Source: Coprenecus sp964640305
Lineage (GTDB): Bacteria > Bacteroidota > Bacteroidia > Bacteroidales > UBA932
DNA: 64,000 bases
NCBI GenBank assembly: GCA_964640305.1
Contig: CAZXFF010000005.1
Location: 1-64,000, forward strand
Reading direction: 5' to 3'
This document shows positions 16,516 through 25,840 of this stretch, in pieces. A model generated the notes under the pieces. That model was not told where the DNA came from, made no database searches, and worked only from the letters and a program-made list of their open reading frames with translations. The first letter of the stretch is position 1; every line of letters starts with the position of its first letter. Position numbers and translations under genes: made by a program.

Positions 16516-17829
16516 TTACAGCAGTTCTATATTTGATTTGTCAGCTGTCAGTCTTGTTGCATTGCGGGTGTCGAATATCGCTTTGGAGTGCTTCTGGACA
16601 AAATCGTAATCGACAGCTGAATGTGCAGTCGTTATTACGGTGATGTCTGAATCCGACAGCAGCTCTGCCGTAAGCTCCTGTTCTCCTTTCACGGTAATAC
16701 CGTTCTCATGGTATTCTTTTATATACGGGTCATAGAACCTGACAATTGCCCCGTTCTTCTCAAGCACGTTTATGACCCTGATGGCAGGACTTTCCCTGTA
16801 GTCGTCCACGTCCGCTTTATATGCAATGCCCAGTACGAGGACTTTGGATTTGTTCAGGGATTTCTCGAAGCTGTTGAGTATGTTGCTTATCCTCTGAACA
16901 CAATATTCGGGCATCCGGTCGTTTATCATCATGGAAGTCTCGATCATGGACGTATGGAATCCGTATTCCCTTACTTTCCAGCTTAGATAGTACGGGTCAA
17001 GCGGAATGCAGTGGCCTCCCAGGCCGGGACCGGGATAGAAAGCGGAAAATCCGTACGGCTTGGTTTTGGCCGCGTCGATTACTTCCCAGATGTCTATCTT
17101 CATCCTGTTGCAGAGCATTGCCATTTCGTTTACAAGCCCGATGTTTATGTTCCGGTAAGTGTTCTCGAGGATTTTCTCCATTTCGGCGACAGCAGGGGAG
17201 GAGACCGTATGGACGCCTCCTTCTATGAAACATTCATACATTGTCTTTATGGTCTCACGTGCGTCTTCACCTATTGCTCCGAGTACTTTCGGGGTGTTTC
17301 CGGTCTTGTAGCTGACATTTCCTGGATCAACCCTTTCGGGAGAAAATGCAAGGTAGAAATCCTTTCCGCATACCAGTCCTGAGGCTTTTTCCAGGATCGG
17401 TCTGACGATGTCGGTCGTAGTTCCGGGGAAAGTGGTGGATTCGAGAACTACCATTGTGTCCTTTCTGAGGAATTTCCCGACTTGTCCTGAGGACTGTTCT
17501 ATATATGAGAGATCCGGCTGCTGGTGCCTGTCCAGGGGGGTAGGGACGCAGATGGCTATGAAATCCACTTCGGCGATGCGGCTGAAATCGGTGGTGGCGC
17601 TCAACTTGCCTGAAGACACAAGTCCTGCAAATACATCATGGTCTATATCGGCGATATAGTTTTCGCCCCTGTTGACTTTTTCCGTCTTTTCATGCATCAG
17701 GTCGAAACCGATTGTCCTGAAACCGGCTTTGGCAATTTCCACAGCGAGGGGAAGACCCACATATCCGAGTCCTACTACACCTGCAACGATGCTCCTGTCC
17801 GAAATCCTGTTTAGAAGAGTCTCTTTCAT
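16516..17829 (-). CDS. Nucleotide sugar dehydrogenase (UDP-N-acetyl-hexosamine type)
   Basis: A 437-aa NAD-dependent four-electron oxidoreductase of the UDP-glucose/UDP-ManNAc dehydrogenase family. The Rossmann motif GVVGLGYVGLPLA is at 17-29. The catalytic Cys274 lies in GGHCIPLDPYY, the variant typical of WbpA/WecC/TviB enzymes acting on UDP-N-acetyl sugars rather than UDP-glucose (usually GGSCFPKD). KTKPYGF precedes it, and the C-terminal domain binds UDP. The product would feed capsule, O-antigen or S-layer glycan synthesis; no other glycan genes are adjacent. ATG at 17829 is chosen because AAGGA precedes it and the promoter TATATTTG is 20 bp upstream. The exact substrate is not determinable. 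Confidence 0.9.
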   Translation of the reverse strand: MKETLLNRISDRSIVAGVVGLGYVGLPLAVEIAKAGFRTIGFDLMHEKTEKVNRGENYIADIDHDVFAGLVSSGKLSATTDFSRIAEVDFIAICVPTPLDRHQQPDLSYIEQSSGQVGKFLRKDTMVVLESTTFPGTTTDIVRPILEKASGLVCGKDFYLAFSPERVDPGNVSYKTGNTPKVLGAIGEDARETIKTMYECFIEGGVHTVSSPAVAEMEKILENTYRNINIGLVNEMAMLCNRMKIDIWEVIDAAKTKPYGFSAFYPGPGLGGHCIPLDPYYLSWKVREYGFHTSMIETSMMINDRMPEYCVQRISNILNSFEKSLNKSKVLVLGIAYKADVDDYRESPAIRVINVLEKNGAIVRFYDPYIKEYHENGITVKGEQELTAELLSDSDITVITTAHSAVDYDFVQKHSKAIFDTRNATRLTADKSNIELL

Positions 17830-17848
17830 GTCCTTGATTTTCGAGGTG

Positions 17849-17856
17849 CAAATATA
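17849..17856 (-). promoter_or_regulatory. -7 box of the nucleotide-sugar dehydrogenase gene
   Basis: TATATTTG on the minus strand, 19 bp before the chosen ATG, leaving room for an AAGGA ribosome-binding site. Confidence 0.65.
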
Positions 17857-17949
17857 GCGAATAAGCGAGAGCAATGCAAAGTTTACTTTAGCATTGCCGA
17901 ACAGAAGCTATATGTGCGAACGGAAGTGAGCAAACTGCCGAGCGGAAAT

Positions 17950-19032
17950 CTATTCGAGGACGAATTCGGTGATGCCTTTTATTCCGGGATGTCCGAAGTA
18001 TTCTTCAATGTCGCCTTTGATGTAGAGAACCTTTCCGAGGTTGCCGGGATTGTCCACCAGATTCAGGGCATTCCGTATTTCCTCTTTGGACGGTATCTCG
18101 ACCCCGGCACACATTTCCCTGCCGGACGGATTGCGGCTGTCGGCTATTGCAAGGTTGGAGGCTTTGGAAAACGGAGGCTCCGTAACCATGTTTGAAGTCG
18201 AAAGGTCACCTCCGACAATGTAGCCTTTGACCCAGATGTCCTTTGCCCCTATGCGTGTGCCGAGCTCCGCAACTGCAAGGGCCGCTTCGGGAGTGCTGCC
18301 GTCATTTCCGCTGCCTACTGTGAATACGTCATAGATCCAGTTACGGCTTGTGTCGATCATGATTCTGAAACCGCCTCCGTTTCCGTCTCCGTTTCCTGCG
18401 GCAGACAATTTGACCGTCAGCATATCCGCTGCTTCCAGCTGCCTTGAAAGAACCGGAATCTCTTCGTCTTCCGAGCGGCAGGTGATTTTTATGTTGCCGG
18501 CTTTGAAAAATGCTGTACGTTTCTCATTGTAACCATAGTCAAGACTGCCATCAGTTGAGGATACTGCAGGTACGTATGAAAAGAACCTCTCTTTGAATGA
18601 CTCTTCGAACAGTAGCCTGATTCCGGCATTCAGCTGGGTGCAGCCGAAAGTGACTCCGACTGTCTCGTTCTCACCCAAAACTACTGTCCACTCGTCCCCG
18701 AACTGGGGAGTGGAAAATGCCGGTCCGGAGAATTCCACCGAATACAATCCGATGCTGTAGTTGCCTGCCGGTGCGGCGAGGGGGACCGGTCTTTCCCCGT
18801 ATTTCCCTTTATAGATGTTTTCGCCGTCTTCCCTGATGACGGACAGGATGAAATCGTTGGTGTCCGGAAGATTGACGGTATTTCCCGAAGATTTGATTCT
18901 TTCTCTGATCTGTTCCATGGAATGACTGTAATAATCCGGGCTTAGGGAGAATGACAGGAATGACATGCCTTCGTGGCTGCTGCATCCCGCGAGAACGGCC
19001 ATTGCGGCCAGTAACAACAAACAATTTTTCAT
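17950..19032 (-). CDS. DUF4493/DUF6359-like lipoprotein
   Basis: 360 aa with a clear lipoprotein signal (MKNCLLLLAAMAVLAGCSS, Cys17). The N-terminal ~220 residues resemble DUF4493: an FSLSPD start, a DFILSVI segment and an alternation of beta strands such as PAGNYSIGLYS, as in Bacteroidota surface or fimbrial-accessory lipoproteins. The C-terminal ~110 residues (EAALAVAELGTRIGAKDIWVKGYIVGG) resemble DUF6359, an OB-fold-like domain. Likely exported and membrane-anchored; function unknown. It is monocistronic, between the sugar dehydrogenase and the divergent oxidoreductase gene. Domain names are from pattern recognition and moderately certain. Confidence 0.78.
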   Translation of the reverse strand: MKNCLLLLAAMAVLAGCSSHEGMSFLSFSLSPDYYSHSMEQIRERIKSSGNTVNLPDTNDFILSVIREDGENIYKGKYGERPVPLAAPAGNYSIGLYSVEFSGPAFSTPQFGDEWTVVLGENETVGVTFGCTQLNAGIRLLFEESFKERFFSYVPAVSSTDGSLDYGYNEKRTAFFKAGNIKITCRSEDEEIPVLSRQLEAADMLTVKLSAAGNGDGNGGGFRIMIDTSRNWIYDVFTVGSGNDGSTPEAALAVAELGTRIGAKDIWVKGYIVGGDLSTSNMVTEPPFSKASNLAIADSRNPSGREMCAGVEIPSKEEIRNALNLVDNPGNLGKVLYIKGDIEEYFGHPGIKGITEFVLE

Positions 19033-19134
19033 AGCTTTTCATTTATAATCCATGCCGCAAAGTAAACTTCCCGAGTGGAAAAAAATCTTTAAATAAAAAA
19101 ACAGGTGCAGATATATATGTTTTTAAAAAAAATA

Positions 19135-19142
19135 TAACTTTG
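19135..19142 (+). promoter_or_regulatory. -7 box of the multidomain oxidoreductase gene
   Basis: TAACTTTG, 35 bp before the ATG at 19178. Confidence 0.65.
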
Positions 19143-19177
19143 TGGGAGACTAACCCAAAACAACAACACTAACTATT

Positions 19178-22100
19178 ATGTATAGAATACATTCTCATCC
19201 CATTCTTCCTGTTCCTGAGGAAGATTCTGTTTCGTTTGAATACGAAGGGAAAATCATCAAAGGTCAAAAAGGAATGACCATAGCAGCTGCTTTGCATCAG
19301 GCCGGCTTCCCGGTTCACAGTCATAGTCTGGACGGAAGAAAAAGGACTATGGAATGTGGAATAGGCAAATGCGGGGCATGTGAAATGCTTGTGGACGGAA
19401 AGGTACGCAGGATCTGCATCACTCCGGTCGACGGTGTGAAAAAGGTAGAAAGCGTAAAGACAGATGTCCTTCCTGATGCTGCAAAGTCGGAGACAAGAAA
19501 TTCCGGTACAGCAAAAAAGGTATACAGGACCACTGTGGCCATTGTCGGGGCAGGTCCTGCCGGACTGGCTGTCAGGGAGGAACTGCTGAAGGCAGGGATA
19601 GATAACCTTGTCATAGACAGCAACAGCGAGATCGGAGGCCAGTTCCTTATGCAGACCCACCAGTTCTTCTTCTTTGAAGAAAAAGAAAAACGTTTCGGGG
19701 GCATGAGAGGATTTGACATAGCGCGTACATTGGCAGGTGATTCCATGGATGGGATAATGCTGAACTGTACAGTGTGGGATATTCTGGAAGGGAAGATACT
19801 TGCGGTCAAGAATGTAGTGGAGGATGAGGTGTTCTATGTTGAGGCTGATGAACTGGTAATTGCTGCCGGGGCTGTCCCGTTTATGCCTGCTTTCAAGAAT
19901 GATGATGTTCCGGGTGTATATACGGCTGCAGTCGTACAGAGGATGATGAATACCCAGTTTACGCTGTTGGGAAAGAACATTCTTACCGTCGGGGCCGGAA
20001 ATATCGGATACCTGACTTCGTATCAGGCAGTCCAGGCCGGAGCCAATGTCAGGATGATTATCGAGGCTATGCCCCGTGAAGGCGGCTTCCCTGTACAGGC
20101 AAACAGAGTGCGCCGTCTGGGTATTCCGATCCTCACATCACATACGCTTATTGAAGCGATTCCTAATGCGGACGGTACCGGGATTACAGGTGCAATAATA
20201 GCCAAATGCGAGAATTTCCAGCCGATACCGGGCACGGAGCAGAGAATTGACGGTATAGACTGCATCAATATATGCACTGGCCTTATTCCGGACAATCAGC
20301 TTTTCGTAAAGGGCAATGCCATATTCGGCAGAAGCTGCCATGGTGTCGGTGATTCTGTACGTATAGGTGAGGGGACTTCAGCGGTGCTGAGAGGACGCCA
20401 GTGCGCATATGAGATAATGCAGAATCTCGGTCGCCGTTATGACTATCAGGAATATCTTAAGGTGTCCAGAGACTATATCGATTCGCAGCAGCATCCTGTG
20501 AGACTGCTGGATGAACCCGCACTTCCCGATGCGGCCAGGGTAGAGGCGAGACCCTTTGTAATGATGGATTGCCTGTATGGCTTTGCATGCAACCCCTGTT
20601 CGTTTGCCTGCAAACACGGCGCCATTACCAAGTCATCCACATCCTCGACACCTAAGATCGACTATTCGAAATGTATAGGCTGTATGGACTGCGTCTACCA
20701 GTGTCCAGGCCTGGCCATCTTCGGTTACGATACCCGCAACATGAGGCTTTTCCTTCCTGTCGAATATGAAGTGACCGAAGGTTCCGAAGTATTCCTGGTG
20801 GACGACAATGGAGCAAAAGTAGGCGAAGGCACTATTGAAAAGGTGCTGATGAAACCAAACAAGACGAATGTCGCAAGGGTGAAGGCTGTATCGATGTATG
20901 CTTCTGCTTCCCTGACGGCTGCGAGAGGATTCATCCTTAAAGAGAGGTATCCTGCACCTGTAGAATTCAAACCTGCAAGCAAGGACGATGCCGTGACGTA
21001 TATCTGCCATTGCGAAGACCTGACTATAGAAAAGCTGCTTGAGCTGATAGGGGACAGGAAGAGCATTTCAGCCGATGAACTTAAGCATATTTCCCGCCTT
21101 GGAATGGGACCTTGCAGGGGAAAGAGATGTCTCCCCAGAGCTAAATCGGCACTCAGATCATACGGAATAGAAGTGACGGGAGACTTTACTCCCCGTGCAC
21201 CGTTGGCCAACCTGGTGGAAATGGGCGACCTCATTCCCGGGGATGAGAAAAGCCGGATTACTGTACTTCCCGCATCTTCTGTCAAGGATGGAGGCAAAGT
21301 GGGTGTCATAATCGCCGGTGGCGGAATGGCCGGTTCAGCCCTCTTCCGTTATTTTGCAGAAGCCGGAATGTCTCCGCTGCTGATAAACAAGAACAGGGGC
21401 AGCTCCTGGAGGAACATTGCAGGAGGCCGTCCTGCATTCTCTGTCCCGGCACTTGCAGATATAGCAAACCATAACCTGGAAATATTCAGGGAACTGGCCG
21501 GAATGTCAGACATCGACTTCAAACTTATAAGGTATGTCAATTTTGCGCATGATGAACAGACTTACCGCGCATTGGAAGCATCTATAGCATGGTCGGATGC
21601 ATATATGGTGGATGCCAAGGATTTCGGAAAGGAAATCTCCCCGTGGATAAATCCTGGTCTGGATATGTATACCCATGCCCTGATTACCAGAAACTGCTGG
21701 CAGGCTTCTCCCGGCAAAACCAATTCAGTAGTCAGGAATATAGGTCTAAGCCATGGAGGACGCATCCTTGAAGAGACTGAACTTGTCGAAGTAAGGAAAT
21801 CAGGGGAAGAATATGCCGTACTCGTCCGTGGCCTTGACGGTTCATATACCGAGTACAGGGCTGAGTCCTTTGTAAATGCATTGGGCGCCAATGCCGCCAA
21901 GTTTGCCAAGATGCTTGATATCGAGACAGGACTGTATCCGGTACGTCATCAGGCTTTCATTACTAAGCGCCTGCCAATGCTCGGAAAAGACGGTGATTCA
22001 CTGGATATGTTGATAGACCGCAGGCATTATAAGGGATTTTCGGCAGTTTACGGTCAGCAGCTTGCCGAGACCGGACAGATTATCGGATGTGCATCTCCCG

Positions 22101-22423
22101 CCGTCGACCCCGCAGAAACATGGAAAGATCTGCGGGTTAACGACAGGGATTTCATGGAAATATTCACGGAAGTCTTCTCTGAATGGCTGCCTTGCCTGTC
22201 AAAGGTCGGAATCCAGGCTACGTGGTCCGGATATTATATCGAGCCGCGCTATATCGTGGATCCAGCGAAAGGACTCTTCGTCGGTATGCGCGGACATGGG
22301 TTCATGTTGTCCCAGTATATCGGGAAGCTGTATGTGGATTCCCTGTTGGGCAAGCCCGTACCGGACTATTTCAAGGAGCTGGCTCTGGATGGCGAAGGCC
22401 TTGGAGAAAAAGCGTTCAAGTAG
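19178..22423 (+). CDS. HcnABC-like multi-cofactor oxidoreductase fusion
   Basis: A 1081-aa single polypeptide with at least five redox modules in order. (i) A 2Fe-2S domain with Cys60, 65, 68 and 80 (CGIGKCGAC). (ii) An FAD/NAD pyridine-nucleotide oxidoreductase with GAGPAGL (124-130) and a second dinucleotide site VGAGNIGYL. (iii) A ferredoxin-like region at ~470-512 with CNPCSFAC and CIGCMDCVYQC, probably one or two 4Fe-4S centres. (iv) A BFD-like 2Fe-2S domain at ~606-660 (CHCEDLT, GPCRGKRC). (v) A second FAD domain from ~710 (IIAGGGMAGS) of the DAO/sarcosine-oxidase beta type. Domains i, ii and v correspond to HcnA, HcnB and HcnC, or to hydroxyproline/opine/octopine oxidase subunits. It is probably a cytoplasmic dehydrogenase of an amino or imino acid; the substrate is unknown. 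Confidence 0.85.
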   Translation: MYRIHSHPILPVPEEDSVSFEYEGKIIKGQKGMTIAAALHQAGFPVHSHSLDGRKRTMECGIGKCGACEMLVDGKVRRICITPVDGVKKVESVKTDVLPDAAKSETRNSGTAKKVYRTTVAIVGAGPAGLAVREELLKAGIDNLVIDSNSEIGGQFLMQTHQFFFFEEKEKRFGGMRGFDIARTLAGDSMDGIMLNCTVWDILEGKILAVKNVVEDEVFYVEADELVIAAGAVPFMPAFKNDDVPGVYTAAVVQRMMNTQFTLLGKNILTVGAGNIGYLTSYQAVQAGANVRMIIEAMPREGGFPVQANRVRRLGIPILTSHTLIEAIPNADGTGITGAIIAKCENFQPIPGTEQRIDGIDCINICTGLIPDNQLFVKGNAIFGRSCHGVGDSVRIGEGTSAVLRGRQCAYEIMQNLGRRYDYQEYLKVSRDYIDSQQHPVRLLDEPALPDAARVEARPFVMMDCLYGFACNPCSFACKHGAITKSSTSSTPKIDYSKCIGCMDCVYQCPGLAIFGYDTRNMRLFLPVEYEVTEGSEVFLVDDNGAKVGEGTIEKVLMKPNKTNVARVKAVSMYASASLTAARGFILKERYPAPVEFKPASKDDAVTYICHCEDLTIEKLLELIGDRKSISADELKHISRLGMGPCRGKRCLPRAKSALRSYGIEVTGDFTPRAPLANLVEMGDLIPGDEKSRITVLPASSVKDGGKVGVIIAGGGMAGSALFRYFAEAGMSPLLINKNRGSSWRNIAGGRPAFSVPALADIANHNLEIFRELAGMSDIDFKLIRYVNFAHDEQTYRALEASIAWSDAYMVDAKDFGKEISPWINPGLDMYTHALITRNCWQASPGKTNSVVRNIGLSHGGRILEETELVEVRKSGEEYAVLVRGLDGSYTEYRAESFVNALGANAAKFAKMLDIETGLYPVRHQAFITKRLPMLGKDGDSLDMLIDRRHYKGFSAVYGQQLAETGQIIGCASPAVDPAETWKDLRVNDRDFMEIFTEVFSEWLPCLSKVGIQATWSGYYIEPRYIVDPAKGLFVGMRGHGFMLSQYIGKLYVDSLLGKPVPDYFKELALDGEGLGEKAFK

Positions 22424-22452
22424 GTTATGTATGGATCGGAACGGGTGCTGTC

Positions 22453-23013
22453 TTAGTGGCAGCATCCGTCACCGCATCCGTCATTGCAACCGCCTCCGCA
22501 TGAAGAGCAGCCGCCTCCGCAGGAGTGCTGTTTCAGCTCACCGTGGAGCCCTTCTGTAAGTTCTTTTTCTGTTGCTTCGCGCACTGTAAGGATTTTTCCT
22601 GCAAAGTTCAGGGTTTTGCCGGCCATCTGATGGTTGAAGTCCATGACGACTGTGTCTTCCTTCACTTCTGCAACTTTCCCGGGAATGACACCGCCCTGAT
22701 TGTTCATCATGGGGATTACGTTGCCGATTGCCAGCAGGCCTTCCTGGATTTCCCCGTTGATTTCAAAGGCAGCCTTGGGCAGTTCGATGATCTTGTTGCT
22801 GTCATGTTCTCCATATCCTTCAGAAGGGGTCAGAGTAAATTCGAAACTCTCTCCTTCAGATTTTCCTTTTATGTTTGCTTCGAATTTGGGGAGGAGATAT
22901 CCCATGCCGAAAATGAAGTCCAAAGGTCTTTCTTCAGTGGTCTGGTCTGCGATCTGTCCGTCGACGGTCAGAGTGTAGGTCAATGCTACTACTTTCTTTT
23001 CTGAAATATTCAT
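22453..23013 (-). CDS. slyD: SlyD-type FKBP peptidyl-prolyl isomerase
   Basis: 186 aa. The FKBP domain (~5-70) is interrupted by an insert-in-flap chaperone domain, as in SlyD, and followed by the remaining FKBP strand (VMDFNHQMAGKTLNF). The last ~24 residues are a Cys/Gly/His tail (CGGGCSSCGGGC..., ending CCH), similar to the SlyD metal-binding tail that handles nickel or other transition metals. The role is cytoplasmic protein folding and possibly metal delivery. It ends 29 bp from the convergent oxidoreductase stop. A -7 box at 23048-23055 lies 34 bp upstream. Confidence 0.92.
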   Translation of the reverse strand: MNISEKKVVALTYTLTVDGQIADQTTEERPLDFIFGMGYLLPKFEANIKGKSEGESFEFTLTPSEGYGEHDSNKIIELPKAAFEINGEIQEGLLAIGNVIPMMNNQGGVIPGKVAEVKEDTVVMDFNHQMAGKTLNFAGKILTVREATEKELTEGLHGELKQHSCGGGCSSCGGGCNDGCGDGCCH

Positions 23014-23047
23014 GTCTTGTGTCTTGATAGAGTAAAATAATGTGCCG

Positions 23048-23055
23048 CAAAGATA
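23048..23055 (-). promoter_or_regulatory. -7 box of slyD
   Basis: TATCTTTG on the minus strand, 34 bp before the slyD ATG. Confidence 0.65.
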
Positions 23056-23067
23056 TAATAAAATACG

Positions 23068-23075
23068 TATATTTG
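23068..23075 (+). promoter_or_regulatory. Upstream -7 box candidate for tsaD
   Basis: TATATTTG on the plus strand would give a leader of ~70 nt. A second box at 23137 is the alternative. Confidence 0.5.
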
Positions 23076-23136
23076 CGCTCTGCGCGAATATAGGATGCGG
23101 CCCGGCATTCGCCTTTCGCTATAATTGTAATTTGAA

Positions 23137-23144
23137 TAGTTTTG
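23137..23144 (+). promoter_or_regulatory. Proximal -7 box candidate for tsaD
   Basis: TAGTTTTG ends 7 nt before the ATG. If used, the transcript would start at or next to the start codon. Confidence 0.45.
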
Positions 23145-23151
23145 CAGTATT

Positions 23152-24177
23152 ATGTCGGAAATAATATTAGGAATCGAGTCTTCGTGTGATGATACTTCAG
23201 CTGCTGTCCTGAAAGGGGAACTGTTGCTTTCCAACGTTATGGCATCACAGGAGGTGCATCGCAAATACGGAGGGGTGGTACCGGAACTGGCCTCCAGAGC
23301 GCACCAGCAGAACATTGTACCGGTGGTCAGCCAGGCTTTGGATCAGGCCGGAGTCAAGGCTTCGGATGTAGATGTGATAGCATACACAAGGGGGCCTGGG
23401 CTTCTTGGTTCACTTCTGGTGGGGACTTCATTCGCGAAAGGCCTTGCCCTCTCGCTCGGTAAACCGCTTGTTGATGTAAACCATCTTCAGGGACATATCC
23501 TCTCTCATTTCATAAGACAGGAAGGCAAGGATTATTTCCCTCCACAATTTCCTTTCCTCGCACTGCTTGTCTCAGGGGGACACTCTCAGATAGTCAGGGT
23601 AGACGACCACCTGCATTTCGAGGTACTGGGGCGTACAATTGACGATGCCGTAGGGGAAGCATTTGACAAATGTGCCAAATTGCTGGATCTCGGGTATCCG
23701 GGAGGTCCGGTGATTGACAGGCTTGCAGCTGCCGGGAATCCGGACCGGTTCAGATTTGCAAAACCGCATGTGCAGGGTCTGGACTACAGTTTCAGCGGAG
23801 TCAAGACTTCTCTACTGTATTTCCTCAGGGATTCTTTGAAGGAGAATCCGGATTTCATGAAGGAAAACATAAACGATATATGTGCATCTTTTCAGAAAAC
23901 GCTTATAGACGTTCTGATGGACAAGCTGCTCAAGGCCGTGAAGCAGACAGGGATCCGGCAAATAGCTATAGGCGGGGGAGTGTCTGCCAATTCCGGGCTT
24001 CGGACCAGGATTCAGGAGGAAGGAAAGAAAAGAGGCTGGGTGACATTCATTCCGGAATTCAGGTTTACCACTGACAATGCCGCAATGATTGCGATTGCGG
24101 GACTCTACAAATACAGGGCCGGCCTGCTTTCTCCTATGGATGCTGCGCCTGTGTCAAGGGCATTGGATTTCAAGTAG
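23152..24177 (+). CDS. tsaD: tRNA N6-adenosine threonylcarbamoyltransferase TsaD
   Basis: 341 aa, the normal length. TsaD transfers the threonylcarbamoyl group to A37 of ANN-decoding tRNAs, working with TsaB and TsaE. Signatures: LGIESSCDDTSAAVL at the start, HRKYGGVVPELASRAH, the metal-binding NHLQGHILSH (~110-119), GGHSQ and GGVSANSGLR with the following TDNAAMIA. It is the first gene of a run with the FAD oxidoreductase 10 bp downstream. tcdA, which further modifies the same t6A base, is also in this window (45.2 kb) but not linked. Confidence 0.97.
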   Translation: MSEIILGIESSCDDTSAAVLKGELLLSNVMASQEVHRKYGGVVPELASRAHQQNIVPVVSQALDQAGVKASDVDVIAYTRGPGLLGSLLVGTSFAKGLALSLGKPLVDVNHLQGHILSHFIRQEGKDYFPPQFPFLALLVSGGHSQIVRVDDHLHFEVLGRTIDDAVGEAFDKCAKLLDLGYPGGPVIDRLAAAGNPDRFRFAKPHVQGLDYSFSGVKTSLLYFLRDSLKENPDFMKENINDICASFQKTLIDVLMDKLLKAVKQTGIRQIAIGGGVSANSGLRTRIQEEGKKRGWVTFIPEFRFTTDNAAMIAIAGLYKYRAGLLSPMDAAPVSRALDFK

Positions 24178-24187
24178 AACTTGTCAT

Positions 24188-25804
24188 ATGAAAGAGTTCG
24201 ACGCAGTTTCTGAAATAGGCAGGGAACCATCCGTTGAAGAATTCCGGGACAGGGCGGCGGTTGCGATGGGGGTCCCGCTTTCCAAGGTCGGACGGATAAC
24301 GGTATTGCGCCGTTCCATAGATGCCCGTTCCGGAAAGATACTCTACAGGTACAGGGTAGCTGCGTATCTGGCAGGAGAGGAAGTCCCTGAAGAAGATACT
24401 TACATGATTCCGGATGATGTGAGTTCTTCTGAGCCTGTTCTTGTCGCGGGGGCCGGACCTGCCGGACTTTTTGCGGCTCTGCGACTTATAACATTGGGGT
24501 TCAAGCCGGTGATAATCGAAAGAGGCAAGGATGTCCATGCCCGGAAATACGATATAGCGGCCATTTCCAGAAAAGGAAGTCTGAATACGGATTCCAATTA
24601 CTGTTTCGGAGAGGGCGGGGCAGGTACATTCTCGGACGGAAAACTGTACACCAGATCCACGAAGCGCGGGAATGTCAGGGCTGTATTGCGCACCCTCACC
24701 GATTTCGGAGCAGATCCTGATATCAATATAGATGCCCATCCCCATATCGGCAGTGACAGACTGCCGGTTATCATGGAGAATATCAGGAATTATATTCTCG
24801 AGTGTGGAGGTGAATACCATTTCGGATGCCGGATAACCGATCTGGAATATTCTGAAGGAAAGTGGACCGTGACTACAGCACCGTCATGCGGCATGCCTGC
24901 TTCGGAAGACCGGTTTACTGCCTCCTCCTTAATACTTGCAACCGGACATTCGGCATCGGACATTTACCGTATATTCATATCCAGGAAATGGGCATTGGTG
25001 GCAAAAGGCTTTGCAATGGGAGTCCGTGCGGAACATCCTCAGGAACTCATTAACAGGATACAGTATCACGGCCGCTATCGGCCGCTAATGCCTCCTGCGA
25101 TCTACTCCCTCGTGGAACAGGTGAACGGCAGAGGGGTATTCTCTTTCTGCATGTGCCCGGGAGGTATTCTGGTCCCTTCCATGACAGCTCCGGGAACAGT
25201 GGTCATGAACGGGATGTCCAATTCCATGCGTAATTCGAAATGGGCTAATGCCGGGATCGTTACCTCGGTAGAACCGGAGGATGTCATGGCGTATTTCAAG
25301 GGAAAGGGGAGTAATCTGTCTTTGCCTGAGGCAATGCTGGAGTTCAGGGAGGCAGTGGAAAGGAGGTGCTTTGAAGCTACATCCTCATTTGCGGCTCCGG
25401 CCCAGAGAATGACGGATTTCGTGAAAAGCCGTAAAGGTGCATCGGTCGTAACCTCTTTGCCTCGGACTTCCTATTCTCCAGGAGCCTGCGCAGCCGACCT
25501 AAACGTAGTCCTTCCGGATTTTGTGGCGGAGAGGCTCAAAAATGCATTTCGCCTTTTCGACCGGAAGATGCGGGGGTATTATACTTCGGAAGCACTCCTT
25601 CTGGCAGTCGAGTCCCGTACATCTTCTCCGGTAAGGATCCCCAGGGATCCTGTCTCGCTTGAGTATGTGGCAGCTCCAGGACTGTATCCGTGCGGAGAAG
25701 GGGCAGGGTATGCCGGCGGTATAGTATCTTCAGCTATCGACGGCATAAATGTGGCTGAATCAATATCCCGTGTCAGATCAGGAATCTTCAAATCAAATAC
25801 TTAA
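24188..25804 (+). CDS. FAD-dependent oxidoreductase of the COG2509 type
   Basis: A 538-aa cytoplasmic protein. A short N-terminal domain (~1-80) with VGRITVLRRSIDARSGKI precedes the FAD dinucleotide fold (VAGAGPAGLFAAL, ~85-97), then GEGGAGTFSDGKL and the C-terminal FAD-closing segment (PCGEGAGYAGGIVSSAIDG). This matches the uncharacterised 'FAD-dependent dehydrogenase' family widespread in anaerobes; substrate unknown. ATG at 24188 is used because upstream codons lie inside tsaD. The distance of 10 bp to tsaD suggests co-transcription. Confidence 0.88.
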   Translation: MKEFDAVSEIGREPSVEEFRDRAAVAMGVPLSKVGRITVLRRSIDARSGKILYRYRVAAYLAGEEVPEEDTYMIPDDVSSSEPVLVAGAGPAGLFAALRLITLGFKPVIIERGKDVHARKYDIAAISRKGSLNTDSNYCFGEGGAGTFSDGKLYTRSTKRGNVRAVLRTLTDFGADPDINIDAHPHIGSDRLPVIMENIRNYILECGGEYHFGCRITDLEYSEGKWTVTTAPSCGMPASEDRFTASSLILATGHSASDIYRIFISRKWALVAKGFAMGVRAEHPQELINRIQYHGRYRPLMPPAIYSLVEQVNGRGVFSFCMCPGGILVPSMTAPGTVVMNGMSNSMRNSKWANAGIVTSVEPEDVMAYFKGKGSNLSLPEAMLEFREAVERRCFEATSSFAAPAQRMTDFVKSRKGASVVTSLPRTSYSPGACAADLNVVLPDFVAERLKNAFRLFDRKMRGYYTSEALLLAVESRTSSPVRIPRDPVSLEYVAAPGLYPCGEGAGYAGGIVSSAIDGINVAESISRVRSGIFKSNT

Positions 25805-25840
25805 TACTTAATGTCAAATCAAAAAACGATTCACAAGATT

